Shown here: positions 30,387 through 37,501 of the stretch, one piece after another
How the letters are laid out: each line of letters starts with the position of its first letter
How positions within the stretch are numbered: position 1 is the first letter of the stretch
NCBI RefSeq assembly: GCF_000158915.1
Contig: NZ_GG657754.1
Coordinates: 2,837,630 to 2,875,130 of the forward strand
Direction of reading: 5' to 3'
From: Streptomyces himastatinicus ATCC 53653
Lineage (GTDB): Bacteria; Actinomycetota; Actinomycetes; Streptomycetales; Streptomycetaceae
DNA: 37,501 nucleotides
The notes under the pieces: model-generated
Databases searched by the model: none
What the model saw: only the letters and a program-made list of their open reading frames with translations
Told to the model about the DNA's origin: nothing
Position numbers and translations under genes: made by a program

Positions 30387-31799
30387 ATGCATGAGCATGA
30401 GACGGACGTCATCGTCATCGGAGGCGGCACCGGCGGTTACAGCACCGCGCTGCGCGCCGCCGCCCTGGGCCTGCGGGTCGTCCTCGCCGAGCGGGAGCTG
30501 ATCGGCGGGACCTGTCTGCACCGCGGCTGCATCCCCAGCAAGGCGATGCTGCACGCGGCCGAGTTGGTGGACGGCATCGCGGAGGCGCGGGAGCGCTGGG
30601 GGGTGAAAGCCACGCTGGACGCGGTGGACTGGGCGGCGCTGACCGCGACGCGCGACGACATCGTGGCCCGTAACCACCGCGGGGTGGAGGGTCATCTCTC
30701 CCACGCGGGTGTCGAGGTGGTCCGGGGCGACGCCGCCCTCACCAGCGCCCGTACGGTCCGGATCGCGCCGCACGGGGAGTGGACCGCGCGCCGAGGCGTG
30801 GTCGTGGCCACCGGGTCCCGGCCCCGCACCCTGCCGGGCCTGACGCCGGACGGGCGGCGGGTCGTCACCAGCGACGACGCGCTGTTCGCGCCCGGCCTCC
30901 CGGCGTCCGTGCTGGTGCTGGGCGGGGGTGCCATCGGGGTCGAGTACGCCTCGCTGCACCGTTCCATGGGGGCGCGGGTGGTGCTGGTCGAGGCGGCGGA
31001 CCGGCTGCTGCCGCTGGAGGATGCCGATGTCAGCCGTCATCTGACCCGCGGTCTGAAGAAGCGCGGTGTGGAGGTGCTGACCGGGGCGCGGCTGGAGGGG
31101 GCCGAGCCGTACGAGGACGGGGTGCGCGCGACGGTCCGTACGGGGCGTGGAGACACCAGCGCGCTGGACGTCGAGCGGCTGCTGGTCGCCGTCGGCCGCG
31201 CGCCGGTGACGGACGGGCTGGACCTGGCCGCCGCCGGGCTCGCCACCGACGCGCGCGGGTTCCTCGCGCCCGCCGACTGGTCGCGGCTGGAGACGGCGGT
31301 GCCGGGCGTCCACGCCGTGGGCGACGTCCTGCCGCCGCCGTCCCTGGGGCTGGCCCACGCGTCGTTCGCGGAGGGGCTGTTGGTGGCCGAGACGCTGGCG
31401 GGCGGCGCTCCCCGGCCGGTGGACTACGACGCGGTGCCGCGCGTGACGTATTCGAGCCCGCAGACCGCCTCGGTGGGGCTCACGGAGGCCGAGGCCCGGG
31501 ACCGTACGGGCGGTGAGGCCGTCGCCAACACCATGCCGCTGACCGCCGTCGCCAAGGGCATGGTGCACGGACAGGGCGGGATGGTGAAGGTGGTGGCCGA
31601 AAGGCCGGGCGGCCGCGTCCTCGGCGTCCATCTGGTGGGCCCGCACGTCTCGGAGATGATCGCCGAGAGCCAGCTCGTCGTCGGCTGGGACGCCGAACCG
31701 GCCGATGTGGCCCAGCACATCCATCCGCACCCCACCCTCTCGGAGGCCGTCGGGGAGGCGTATCTGACGCTGGCGGGGCGGGGGCTGCATCAGCAGTAG
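30387..31799 (+). CDS. Dihydrolipoyl dehydrogenase-like pyridine nucleotide-disulfide oxidoreductase
   Basis: A 470-residue flavoprotein. The FAD-binding GxGxxG is IGGGTGGYST (about 11-20). The redox disulfide is Cys43/Cys48 in GGTCLHRGCIPSK, the lipoamide-dehydrogenase type. The NAD-binding motif is LGGGAIGVEYASLH, and the C-terminal catalytic pair His448/Glu453 is in HPTLSEAVGEA. All catalytic residues are present. It oxidises dihydrolipoyl groups with NAD+, or acts on a related disulfide. No E1/E2 dehydrogenase subunits adjoin, so it is either a second Lpd or a specialised reductase. ATG 30387 follows a GGAG. It is divergent from and probably controlled by the LysR gene. A strong hairpin follows. 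Confidence 0.92.
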   Translation: MHEHETDVIVIGGGTGGYSTALRAAALGLRVVLAERELIGGTCLHRGCIPSKAMLHAAELVDGIAEARERWGVKATLDAVDWAALTATRDDIVARNHRGVEGHLSHAGVEVVRGDAALTSARTVRIAPHGEWTARRGVVVATGSRPRTLPGLTPDGRRVVTSDDALFAPGLPASVLVLGGGAIGVEYASLHRSMGARVVLVEAADRLLPLEDADVSRHLTRGLKKRGVEVLTGARLEGAEPYEDGVRATVRTGRGDTSALDVERLLVAVGRAPVTDGLDLAAAGLATDARGFLAPADWSRLETAVPGVHAVGDVLPPPSLGLAHASFAEGLLVAETLAGGAPRPVDYDAVPRVTYSSPQTASVGLTEAEARDRTGGEAVANTMPLTAVAKGMVHGQGGMVKVVAERPGGRVLGVHLVGPHVSEMIAESQLVVGWDAEPADVAQHIHPHPTLSEAVGEAYLTLAGRGLHQQ

Positions 31800-31823
31800 C
31801 CAAAATGGCGTGGACGGGGGCGT

Positions 31824-31850
31824 GTTGGCGCTCATAGGGTGAGCGCCAAC
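31824..31850 (+). terminator. 11-bp stem hairpin after the dihydrolipoyl-dehydrogenase-like gene
   Basis: GTTGGCGCTCA and TGAGCGCCAAC pair perfectly around a 5-base loop, 24 bases after the stop. It lies before the leader of the next gene and serves as a terminator, possibly an attenuator. Confidence 0.7.
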
Positions 31851-31882
31851 GCCCGTACAGACGAGGAAGGAGGCGCCGAGCC

Positions 31883-31942
31883 ATGCGTACGTACGTCATT
31901 CCGCGCTCCCGCCCCCTCTCCCCCGGGCGTACCCCCGTCTGA
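31883..31942 (+). CDS. Possible 19-residue leader peptide ORF
   Basis: GAAGGAGG lies 9 bases before an ATG, followed by 19 codons (MRTYVIPRSRPLSPGRTPV) and TGA, ending 46 bases before the GNAT start. The strong ribosome site and position suggest a leader peptide, but Arg/Pro content is ordinary for GC-rich DNA. There is no other evidence. Confidence 0.3.
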   Translation: MRTYVIPRSRPLSPGRTPV

Positions 31943-31988
31943 TCAGGCGATCCGACCGGGAGCGCGTACGCCTCCTGGAAGGAACCCC

Positions 31989-32897
31989 ATGACCGGACTG
32001 GTCATCCGCGCGCTCACCGAGAGCGACGCGCATCTGTTTCACGCACTGTCCGTCCCCGCGCTCGTCGGCCGGGGCCGTTTCGGGCACACCTACGCCACCG
32101 TCGGCCAGGGCGGCGAGTACCGCCCGGAGTGGACTTGGGTGGCGCTGCGCGGGGAGCGGGTCGTGGCCCGCGCCGCATGGTGGGGCGGACCGGACGACAC
32201 CGCGCCCATCGCGCTGGACTGGTTCGACTTCGCCGAGGGCGAGGCCGCTGCCGCCGCGGAGCTGCTGCGCACCGCGCCCCTGCGCACCGAGTACGCCCTG
32301 CTGGCGCCGCCCGGCTGGCGCGACCGGCCGGACGAGAGCGCGGCGGTGCGGGCCCGGGTCGACGCGGCCGTGGCGGGCGGGCTCGACCCCCTCGTCGAGC
32401 GCTACCGCTACGAATGGACGCCCGACCTCGGACTGCCCGAGCGGCCGGGGCGGCTGGAGTTCCGGCCGGAGCCCGACGACGCGGTGATCGCCGACGTAAT
32501 GCGCCGCGTCCACGAAGGCACGCTGGACGCGCACGACCGGCGGGCCATCGCCGAGGGCGGCGTCGAGGCCGCGGTGGCTGAGAACCTGCGGCTGTTCCAC
32601 TGGTTCCCGTCGCCCCGCGACTGGTGGCGACTGGCGTGGACGCCGGACGGGGAGGTGGTCGGCATCCAGATCCCCGCGCACAATCCGGTCGGGCCGTGCG
32701 TCGGCTTCATCGGGGTCGTGGCCGGGCAGCGCGGCCACGGGTATGCGTACGACCTGCTGGTGGAGTGCACTCACGACCTGGTGGAACGGGGCGCGACGAA
32801 GATCGCCGCCGCGACCGACCGGGGCAACCGGCCGATGGCCGCGCACTTCGCGAGGGCGGGCTATCCCGTCACCCAGGAGCGCATCGACCTGGTCTGA
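31989..32897 (+). CDS. GNAT-family N-acetyltransferase
   Basis: A 302-residue acetyltransferase. The C-terminal GNAT fold has the acetyl-CoA motif A (IGVVAGQRGHGYAYDLL, near 245-260) and a following ATDRGNRPMAAHFARAGYPV block, typical of small-molecule or antibiotic acetyltransferases. The N-terminal half is a degenerate GNAT-like domain (VIRALTESDAHLFHALSVPA), so it looks like a tandem-GNAT protein. The substrate is unknown. ATG 31989 has GGAAGGA six bases upstream. It is preceded by a possible leader ORF and followed 108 bases later by treZ. Confidence 0.9.
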   Translation: MTGLVIRALTESDAHLFHALSVPALVGRGRFGHTYATVGQGGEYRPEWTWVALRGERVVARAAWWGGPDDTAPIALDWFDFAEGEAAAAAELLRTAPLRTEYALLAPPGWRDRPDESAAVRARVDAAVAGGLDPLVERYRYEWTPDLGLPERPGRLEFRPEPDDAVIADVMRRVHEGTLDAHDRRAIAEGGVEAAVAENLRLFHWFPSPRDWWRLAWTPDGEVVGIQIPAHNPVGPCVGFIGVVAGQRGHGYAYDLLVECTHDLVERGATKIAAATDRGNRPMAAHFARAGYPVTQERIDLV

Positions 32898-33005
32898 CAC
32901 CTCGTCCGACACCCCGTCTGGCCGGTGCCGCCCTGCTGCGCGCATGGTGCCGCATCCCCCAGCATGGTCCCGAATCCGTCCGCAGGACGATGTGAGGAGA
33001 CATCA

Positions 33006-34761
33006 GTGCTGTTCGAGGTGTGGGCACCGCATGCCGGACAGGTGGGGCTTCATATCGTCCGGGGCGAGGGCCGTACGCATCCCATGGAGCGCGACCCCGG
33101 CCGCGAGGGCTGGTGGCGGGCCGAGGCCGCGGCGGGGCACGGGGCGCTCTACGGCTTCGCGCTCGACGACGGCCCCCCGCTGCCCGATCCGCGCTCCCGG
33201 CGACAGCCGGACGGCCCGGAGGGGCTGAGCGCGGTGGTGGACCACTCCCGTTTCCCGTGGGAGCGGGAGTGGTCCGGGCGGCCGCTGCCGGGCGCGGTGC
33301 TGTACGAGCTGCACATCGGGACGTTCACCCCGGAGGGCACGTTCGACGCGGCGGCCGCACGGCTTCCGCATCTGGCCGGTCTTGGCATCACGCACGTGGA
33401 GCTGATGCCGGTGTGCCCCTTCCCGGGGACCCACGGCTGGGGCTACGACGGGGTCGCGCCGTGGGCCGTGCACGAGCCGTACGGCGGGCCCGAGGGGCTG
33501 GCCCGGTTCGTGGCCGCCGCGCACCGGCACGGCCTCGGCGTCGTCCTGGACGTGGTGCACAACCACCTGGGCCCGTCCGGCAACCGGCTGCCGGACTTCG
33601 GGCCGTACTTCACCGACACCCACCACACCCCGTGGGGCGCGGCGGTCAACCTGGACGCGCCCGGCTCCGACGAGGTCCGCGCGTACTTCATCGGCAGCGC
33701 GCTCGCCTGGCTGCGCGACTTCCGGCTGGACGGGCTGCGGCTGGACGCCGTGCACGCGCTGCACGACACCCGGGCCCGGCACTTCCTGGCCGAGCTGTCC
33801 GCCGCGGTGGACGCGCTGGCGGCCGAGGTCGGCCGCCCGCTGTTCCTGATCGGCGAGTCGGATCTGAACGACCCGCGCACCACCACCCCCCGCGAGGCGG
33901 GGCGGCCACGGACTCCACGCCCAGTGGAACGACGACTTCCATCACGCCCTGCACACGTTCCTCATCGGCGAACGGGCAGGCTACTACGCCGACTTCGCCG
34001 CCGAGGGGCCCGCGGCCCTGGCCAAGACGCTGAGCGGCGGCTTCTTCCACGACGGCACGTACTCGGCGTTCCGGGGCCGCCGTCACGGCAGCCCGCTGAA
34101 CCCGCTCACCACCCCCGCGCACCGGCTCCTCGGCTACGCCCAGACGCACGATCAGGTGGGGAACCGCGCGACCGGCGACCGGCTGTCCGCCCGGCTCTCC
34201 CCCGGGCTGCTGGCCTGCGCGGCGGCCGTGGTGCTGTGCGCGCCGTTCACCCCGATGCTCTTCATGGGCGAGGAGTGGGGCGCGGCGACGCCCTGGCAGT
34301 ACTTCACCGACCACCAGGACCCGGAGCTGGCCGACGCGGTACGGCGCGGCCGCCGCCGCGAGTTCGCCGCCCACGGCTGGGCGGAGGCGGACATCCCGGA
34401 TCCGCAGGACCCGGCGACCCGGCTGCGGTCCTGCCTGGACTGGACGGAGCCGGACCGGGAGCCGCACCGGGCGCTGCTGGACTGGCACCGGCGGCTGATC
34501 GCGCTGCGCCGCGCCGAGCCCGCCCTGACCGACCCCGCCTGGTCGTGCGCCCCGCTGGCGACGGGTCCTGACTGCTTCGGCTTCCGGCGCGGCCCGCTCC
34601 GTATCGTCGTCAACCCGCACGACCGCCCGGCGGAAGCCCGGCTGGAGCCGAGCCCCGCCCAGGTGGTCACCGCCTGGCGGCCGGTCGAGCCGCCCGGCCC
34701 GGACGGCACGCTGCGGCTGCCGCCGGAGACGGCCGTCGTGCTGCGGACTCAGCCCTCCTGA
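33006..34761 (+). pseudogene. treZ: Malto-oligosyltrehalose trehalohydrolase TreZ, frameshifted
   Basis: This is TreZ, the GH13 enzyme that releases trehalose from TreY products. GTG 33006 has GAGGAG 7-8 bases upstream. The first frame gives the N-terminal domain and most of the barrel: VVLDVVHNH (region I), LDGLRLDAVHAL with the nucleophile Asp, and LIGESDLNDP with the acid Glu. At GGGG 33899-33902, about codon 298, the frame must move by one base (one G too many) to continue as GGHGLHAQWNDDFHHAL. It then runs through YAQTHDQVGNRATGDRLSAR and LFMGEEWGAATPW to the TGA at 34759. With the correction the protein is 584 residues, normal for TreZ. As written, the first frame gives unrelated sequence to 34571. 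It is either a real lesion or a homopolymer error. Confidence 0.85.
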
Positions 34762-35168
34762 GGGGCCTCCTGCGGGGCGAGCCGCAGCGAGATGGAGTTG
34801 ATGCAGTACCGCTGGTCGGTCGGGGTCGGATAACCCTCGCCCGCGAAGACATGGCCGAGGTGCGAACCGCAGCGGGCGCACCGCACCTCGGTGCGGACCA
34901 TGCCGTGCGAGCGGTCGTCGATCAGCTCGACCGCGGACGACTCCGCGGGGTCGTAGAAGGACGGCCAGCCGCAGTGGCTCTCGAACTTCGTCTCGGAGCG
35001 GAACAGCTCCGCGCCGCACGCCCGGCAGGAGTAGACGCCCTCGGCCTTGGTGTCGGTGTATTCACCGGTGAAGGGGCGCTCGGTGCCCGCCTCGCGCAGG
35101 ACCTGGTACTCCTGCGGGGTCAGCTCCGCGCGCCACTGCTCATCCGGCTTGTCGATCTCGTACGCCAT
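34749..35168 (-). CDS. msrB: Peptide-methionine (R)-S-oxide reductase MsrB
   Basis: A 139-residue enzyme that reduces the R epimer of methionine sulfoxide in proteins. It has two zinc-binding CxxC motifs (Cys48/51 in CRAC, Cys97/100 in CARC) and the catalytic Cys122 in RYCINS. ATG 35168 has GGAGGG 8 bases upstream. It follows murC by 13 bases on the same strand, so the two are an operon. Its 3' end overlaps that of treZ by 13 bases, tail to tail. Confidence 0.97.
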   Translation of the reverse strand: MAYEIDKPDEQWRAELTPQEYQVLREAGTERPFTGEYTDTKAEGVYSCRACGAELFRSETKFESHCGWPSFYDPAESSAVELIDDRSHGMVRTEVRCARCGSHLGHVFAGEGYPTPTDQRYCINSISLRLAPQEAPQEG

Positions 35169-35181
35169 GAACGGACCCTCC

Positions 35182-36639
35182 TCAGCTCTCCCGGCTCGCC
35201 GGGCTCCTCAGGGCGCTCCGGGCCCGCCGCGTCTGTAGACGGGCGAGGATCTCCGGACCGAGGTCGGTGACGTCGCCCGCGCCCATGGTGAGAACAAGGT
35301 CACCGGGCTTGGCCATTCCGGCGATCAGGCCGGGAATCGCGGACCGGTCGTGCGCGGCGGTCACATCGGCGCCGTGGTGGCGCGCGGCGTCGATCACCAG
35401 GTCGCTGGTGATGCCCGGGACCGGGTCCTCGCGGGCCGGGTAGATGTCGAGGACGACGGAGGCGTCGGCCAGCGCCAGGGCCTCGCCCATCTCGGCGCCC
35501 AGCTCCTGCGTACGGCTGAACAGATGCGGCTGGAAGACCACCAGGACGCGGCCCTCCCCGGCGCCGCCGCGGATCGCCTCCAGGTCGGCGGCGATCTCGG
35601 TGGGGTGGTGCGCGTACGAGTCGATGACCTGCACCTCGGCCGCGGTGCCCTTGAGCTGGAGGCGCCGCTTGACGCCGGTGTACGAGGCGATCGCGGGAGC
35701 GAGGTCGCGGGCGGGGACGTCGAGGGCGGCACCCGCGGCGAGCGCGGCGACGGCGTTGTGCGCGTAGTGGCGGCCGGGCACGGAGACGGTGAAGGTGATC
35801 TCGCCACCCCCGAGGGCTTCCGCGAACCGCACGGTGACCTCGCTGGTCAGCCCGTGCGGGACGACGTCCAGGACCCGTACGTCCGCGTCGGCGGCCTCAC
35901 CGTAGGTGAGCACCCGCAGCCCCTCGCGGCCCGCGAGCTGGGCGGTCAGCTCGCGGGCCCCGTCGTGGTCGGCGGAGATGACCAGGGTGCCGCCGGGCCG
36001 GACCCGCTCGACGAAGGTCCGGAACGAGTCGTAGATCTCGTCCATGGAGGCGTAGTTGGCGTGGTGGTCCAGCTCCACGTTGAGGATGATCGCGACCTCG
36101 GGCGCGTACTTGTGGAAGCTGCGGTCGCTCTCGTCGGCCTCCGCGACGAAGATCTCGCCGCCGCCGTGCTCGGCGCTGGAGCCGGGCGCGTCCAGATCCC
36201 CGCCGATCACGTACGACGGGTCGAGGCCGAGGGTGCGCAGCGAGACGGCGAGCATCGAGGTCGTGGTGGTCTTGCCGTGCGTACCGGCGACCGCGATCGG
36301 GCGGTGGCCGTCCATCAGGGCGGCCAGCGCGTCGGAGCGGTGCACGACGGGGATGCCGCGCTCGCGCGCCGCGACCAGTTCGAGGTTGTCGGCGCGGATG
36401 GCGCTGGAGACGACGACGCTGGTGGCGTCCGACGCGACGTTCCCGGCGGCGTGGCCGAGGTGCACGGTCGCGCCCAGCTCGCGCAGCGCCGCCACGATCG
36501 GGGAGTCCTTGGAGTCACTGCCCGCGACCCGCGCGCCGCGCTGGACGAGGACCTTCGCGACGCCGGACATACCGGCGCCGCCGATGCCGATGAAATGCGG
36601 ACGGTCCAGCGCGTCGGGGGCAATGCCGGCCGGTGCCAT
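35182..36639 (-). CDS. murC: UDP-N-acetylmuramate--L-alanine ligase MurC
   Basis: A 485-residue cytoplasmic Mur ligase that adds L-Ala to UDP-MurNAc in peptidoglycan synthesis. The N-terminal nucleotide-binding Rossmann motif is FIGIGGAGMSGVA (about 16-28). The ATP-binding loop is GTHGKTTTT (119-127), followed by the central ligase region (FVAEADESDRSFHKYAPEVA; LDHHANY) and the C-terminal ligase domain (DSYAHHPTEI; FQPHLFSRTQ). ATG 36639 has GGGGAGA 8 bases upstream; the longer open frame upstream is not coding. It is co-transcribed with msrB. Its isolation from the dcw cluster is normal for Streptomyces. Confidence 0.97.
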   Translation of the reverse strand: MAPAGIAPDALDRPHFIGIGGAGMSGVAKVLVQRGARVAGSDSKDSPIVAALRELGATVHLGHAAGNVASDATSVVVSSAIRADNLELVAARERGIPVVHRSDALAALMDGHRPIAVAGTHGKTTTTSMLAVSLRTLGLDPSYVIGGDLDAPGSSAEHGGGEIFVAEADESDRSFHKYAPEVAIILNVELDHHANYASMDEIYDSFRTFVERVRPGGTLVISADHDGARELTAQLAGREGLRVLTYGEAADADVRVLDVVPHGLTSEVTVRFAEALGGGEITFTVSVPGRHYAHNAVAALAAGAALDVPARDLAPAIASYTGVKRRLQLKGTAAEVQVIDSYAHHPTEIAADLEAIRGGAGEGRVLVVFQPHLFSRTQELGAEMGEALALADASVVLDIYPAREDPVPGITSDLVIDAARHHGADVTAAHDRSAIPGLIAGMAKPGDLVLTMGAGDVTDLGPEILARLQTRRARSALRSPASRES

Positions 36640-36712
36640 GTACGGGTCTCCCCTGGGTGAGCGGTCTTCTCGGTTCTGTCGGCCCGATTCTCGCACCCCG
36701 CCGCATCCCTTC

Positions 36713-36771
36713 CGTACGCCGTCCGTACGGCCCCGCGTACGCCGTCCGCATCCCCTTACGTACGCGGTCCG
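36713..36771. repeat. Three 13-bp repeats at 23-bp spacing between murC and the upstream gene
   Basis: CGTACGCCGTCCG at 36713-36725 and 36736-36748, and CGTACGCGGTCCG at 36759-36771, spaced exactly 23 bp. Two CCGTACGG palindromes (36723 and 36769) are embedded. It lies in the 140-base gap before murC, so it could be a promoter or operator element. Confidence 0.75.
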
Positions 36772-36779
36772 TACGGCGC

Positions 36780-37283
36780 TCAGCCGCCCGTGGTGGCCTG
36801 CCCCTCGTCGACCTCGTCGTCCGTGTGCGAGAACAGCTTCAGCACCGGGACGCCGACCTTGTGGCGGGCCCGGGAGGCCCAGTCGCGGTGGAAGAACTCC
36901 TCCACGAAGTGCGGCGCGGTGAGGACGATCACCTCGTCGGCGCCGGTCTCCTCCACCACACCGCGCAGGACGTCCAGCGGGCGCCGCTGCACGACGTGGC
37001 CGCGGGCCTCGCTGCCCGCCGCGCGCAGGGCCGCCACCGAGTGGTTCAGGGCCCGCTCGGCGGGCTCCAGCGCCGCGCTGCCCTCCGGCTCCTCGCCTTC
37101 CTGGGCGGCCTGTTCCAGCTCGCCGAGGGCGATGTCGTCGATGGCGCGGAGCAGCCGGTCCTTGCTGCCCCGGGGCTGCATCAGCACGACGAAGGAGACC
37201 TGGTCGTCGCCGTGCAGGGTGGTGACGAACTCCACGTCGGCAGGGGTCAGCGGCTTTTCGATCATCAAAATGCTCGTGAACAC
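36780..37283 (-). CDS. USP-like conserved protein (often labelled indole-3-glycerol phosphate synthase)
   Basis: A 167-residue protein conserved upstream of murC in Streptomyces. The pattern (VSFVVLMQPRGSKDRLLRAI; a Glu/Ala-rich helix; TGADEVIVLTAPHFVEEFFH then RDWASRARHKVGVPVLKLFS) is that of a universal stress protein-like Rossmann fold. Database names citing indole-3-glycerol phosphate synthase appear unjustified, since no such barrel is present. The start is GTG 37283 (VFTSILMIEK) with GAAGGG 8 bases upstream. It lies 140 bases upstream of murC on the same strand, with a repeat cluster between. Confidence 0.85.
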   Translation of the reverse strand: MFTSILMIEKPLTPADVEFVTTLHGDDQVSFVVLMQPRGSKDRLLRAIDDIALGELEQAAQEGEEPEGSAALEPAERALNHSVAALRAAGSEARGHVVQRRPLDVLRGVVEETGADEVIVLTAPHFVEEFFHRDWASRARHKVGVPVLKLFSHTDDEVDEGQATTGG

Positions 37284-37365
37284 GGCGTGCGCCCTTCTCG
37301 TTCTTCAAGCCTTCATCGAAGCAGTAGGAATGAAGCGGTAGGAATGCGGTCCGTTTAGCGCAAAA

Positions 37366-37501
37366 CTATGGGTAAATCCGACGGTAGCGGGTGAAAAGGA
37401 AACCAGCGTCCTCCAGCACGGAAGCGAGAGCGAACTGCTCCGGTTCCGCGGCCAGGGGACCGTTCGCGATGCGGGCCGCGTCGCCCGCGACCATCAGCGG
37501 G
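37366..37501 (-). CDS. 3' end of an unrecognised gene (5' part outside window)
   Basis: On the minus strand the frame is open from the right edge to a TAG at 37366-37368. It encodes 44 residues ending SVLEDAGFLFTRYRRIYP. Good coding bias and the ordered end suggest a real gene, 82 bases upstream of the USP-like gene. Family not identified. Confidence 0.65.
   Translation of the reverse strand, partial: PLMVAGDAARIANGPLAAEPEQFALASVLEDAGFLFTRYRRIYP

Noticed and set aside
30294..31835. 513-residue minus-strand open frame
   Set aside because: Antisense to the dihydrolipoyl-dehydrogenase-like gene, with no recognisable domain.
36780..37283. Indole-3-glycerol phosphate synthase
   Set aside because: Too short, and lacking the TIM-barrel and catalytic motifs; it looks USP-like.

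Overview
The window is high-GC actinobacterial DNA, almost certainly a Streptomyces chromosome. The evidence is a strong G/C third-position bias, GTG starts next to GGAGG-like ribosome sites, a WhiJ-type regulator/DUF397/ATPase set, a SAV2148-type HEPN protein, a CebR-type operator before a cellulose oxidase, and the TreX-like/TreY/TreZ trehalose genes. No rRNA, tRNA or CRISPR array was seen.

Layout. (1) 1-7044, minus strand: a compact operon reading radical SAM enzyme, heme-oxygenase-like diiron protein, MFS exporter ending in a small RiPP-precursor-like peptide, then a class III cyclase/AAA ATPase that runs off the left edge. The gene set is that of a ribosomal-peptide maturation and export system. 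(2) 7163-8773: a GntR/FadR regulator behind a perfect 16-bp palindrome, translationally coupled to an orphan ABC ATPase. (3) About 8.7-18.3 kb: an accessory, conflict-flavoured block. It holds a hypothetical gene, a DUF3644 protein with a HEPN-like RNase motif, a small orphan, an IS5-family transposase made by a -1 frameshift, and an EACC1 protein divergent from a 1089-residue caspase/HATPase/trypsin-like/STAND effector. It ends with a WhiJ-like regulator, DUF397 protein, RsbW-like ATPase and small partner. (4) 18.3-21.9 kb: a SAV2148-family HEPN protein and a two-gene secreted copper-amine-oxidase-like pair that looks like one oxidase split in two. (5) 22.1-34.8 kb: glycogen/trehalose metabolism (glgX, treY, and a frameshifted treZ) interleaved with a cellulose-active LPMO, a SMI1-like protein, a LysR regulator divergent from a dihydrolipoyl-dehydrogenase-like enzyme, and a GNAT acetyltransferase. 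(6) 34.7-37.5 kb, minus strand: conserved housekeeping genes murC-msrB, a USP-like protein, and the 3' end of another gene.

The two most interesting systems are the EACC1/caspase conflict module, whose trypsin-like domain has lost its catalytic serine while the caspase dyad is intact, and the radical-SAM peptide operon, in which the precursor-like peptide is fused in frame to the exporter and the radical SAM enzyme carries a repeat-expanded insert of about 220 residues. treZ has a one-base insertion just after its catalytic glutamate codon; it is either a real lesion or a sequencing error.
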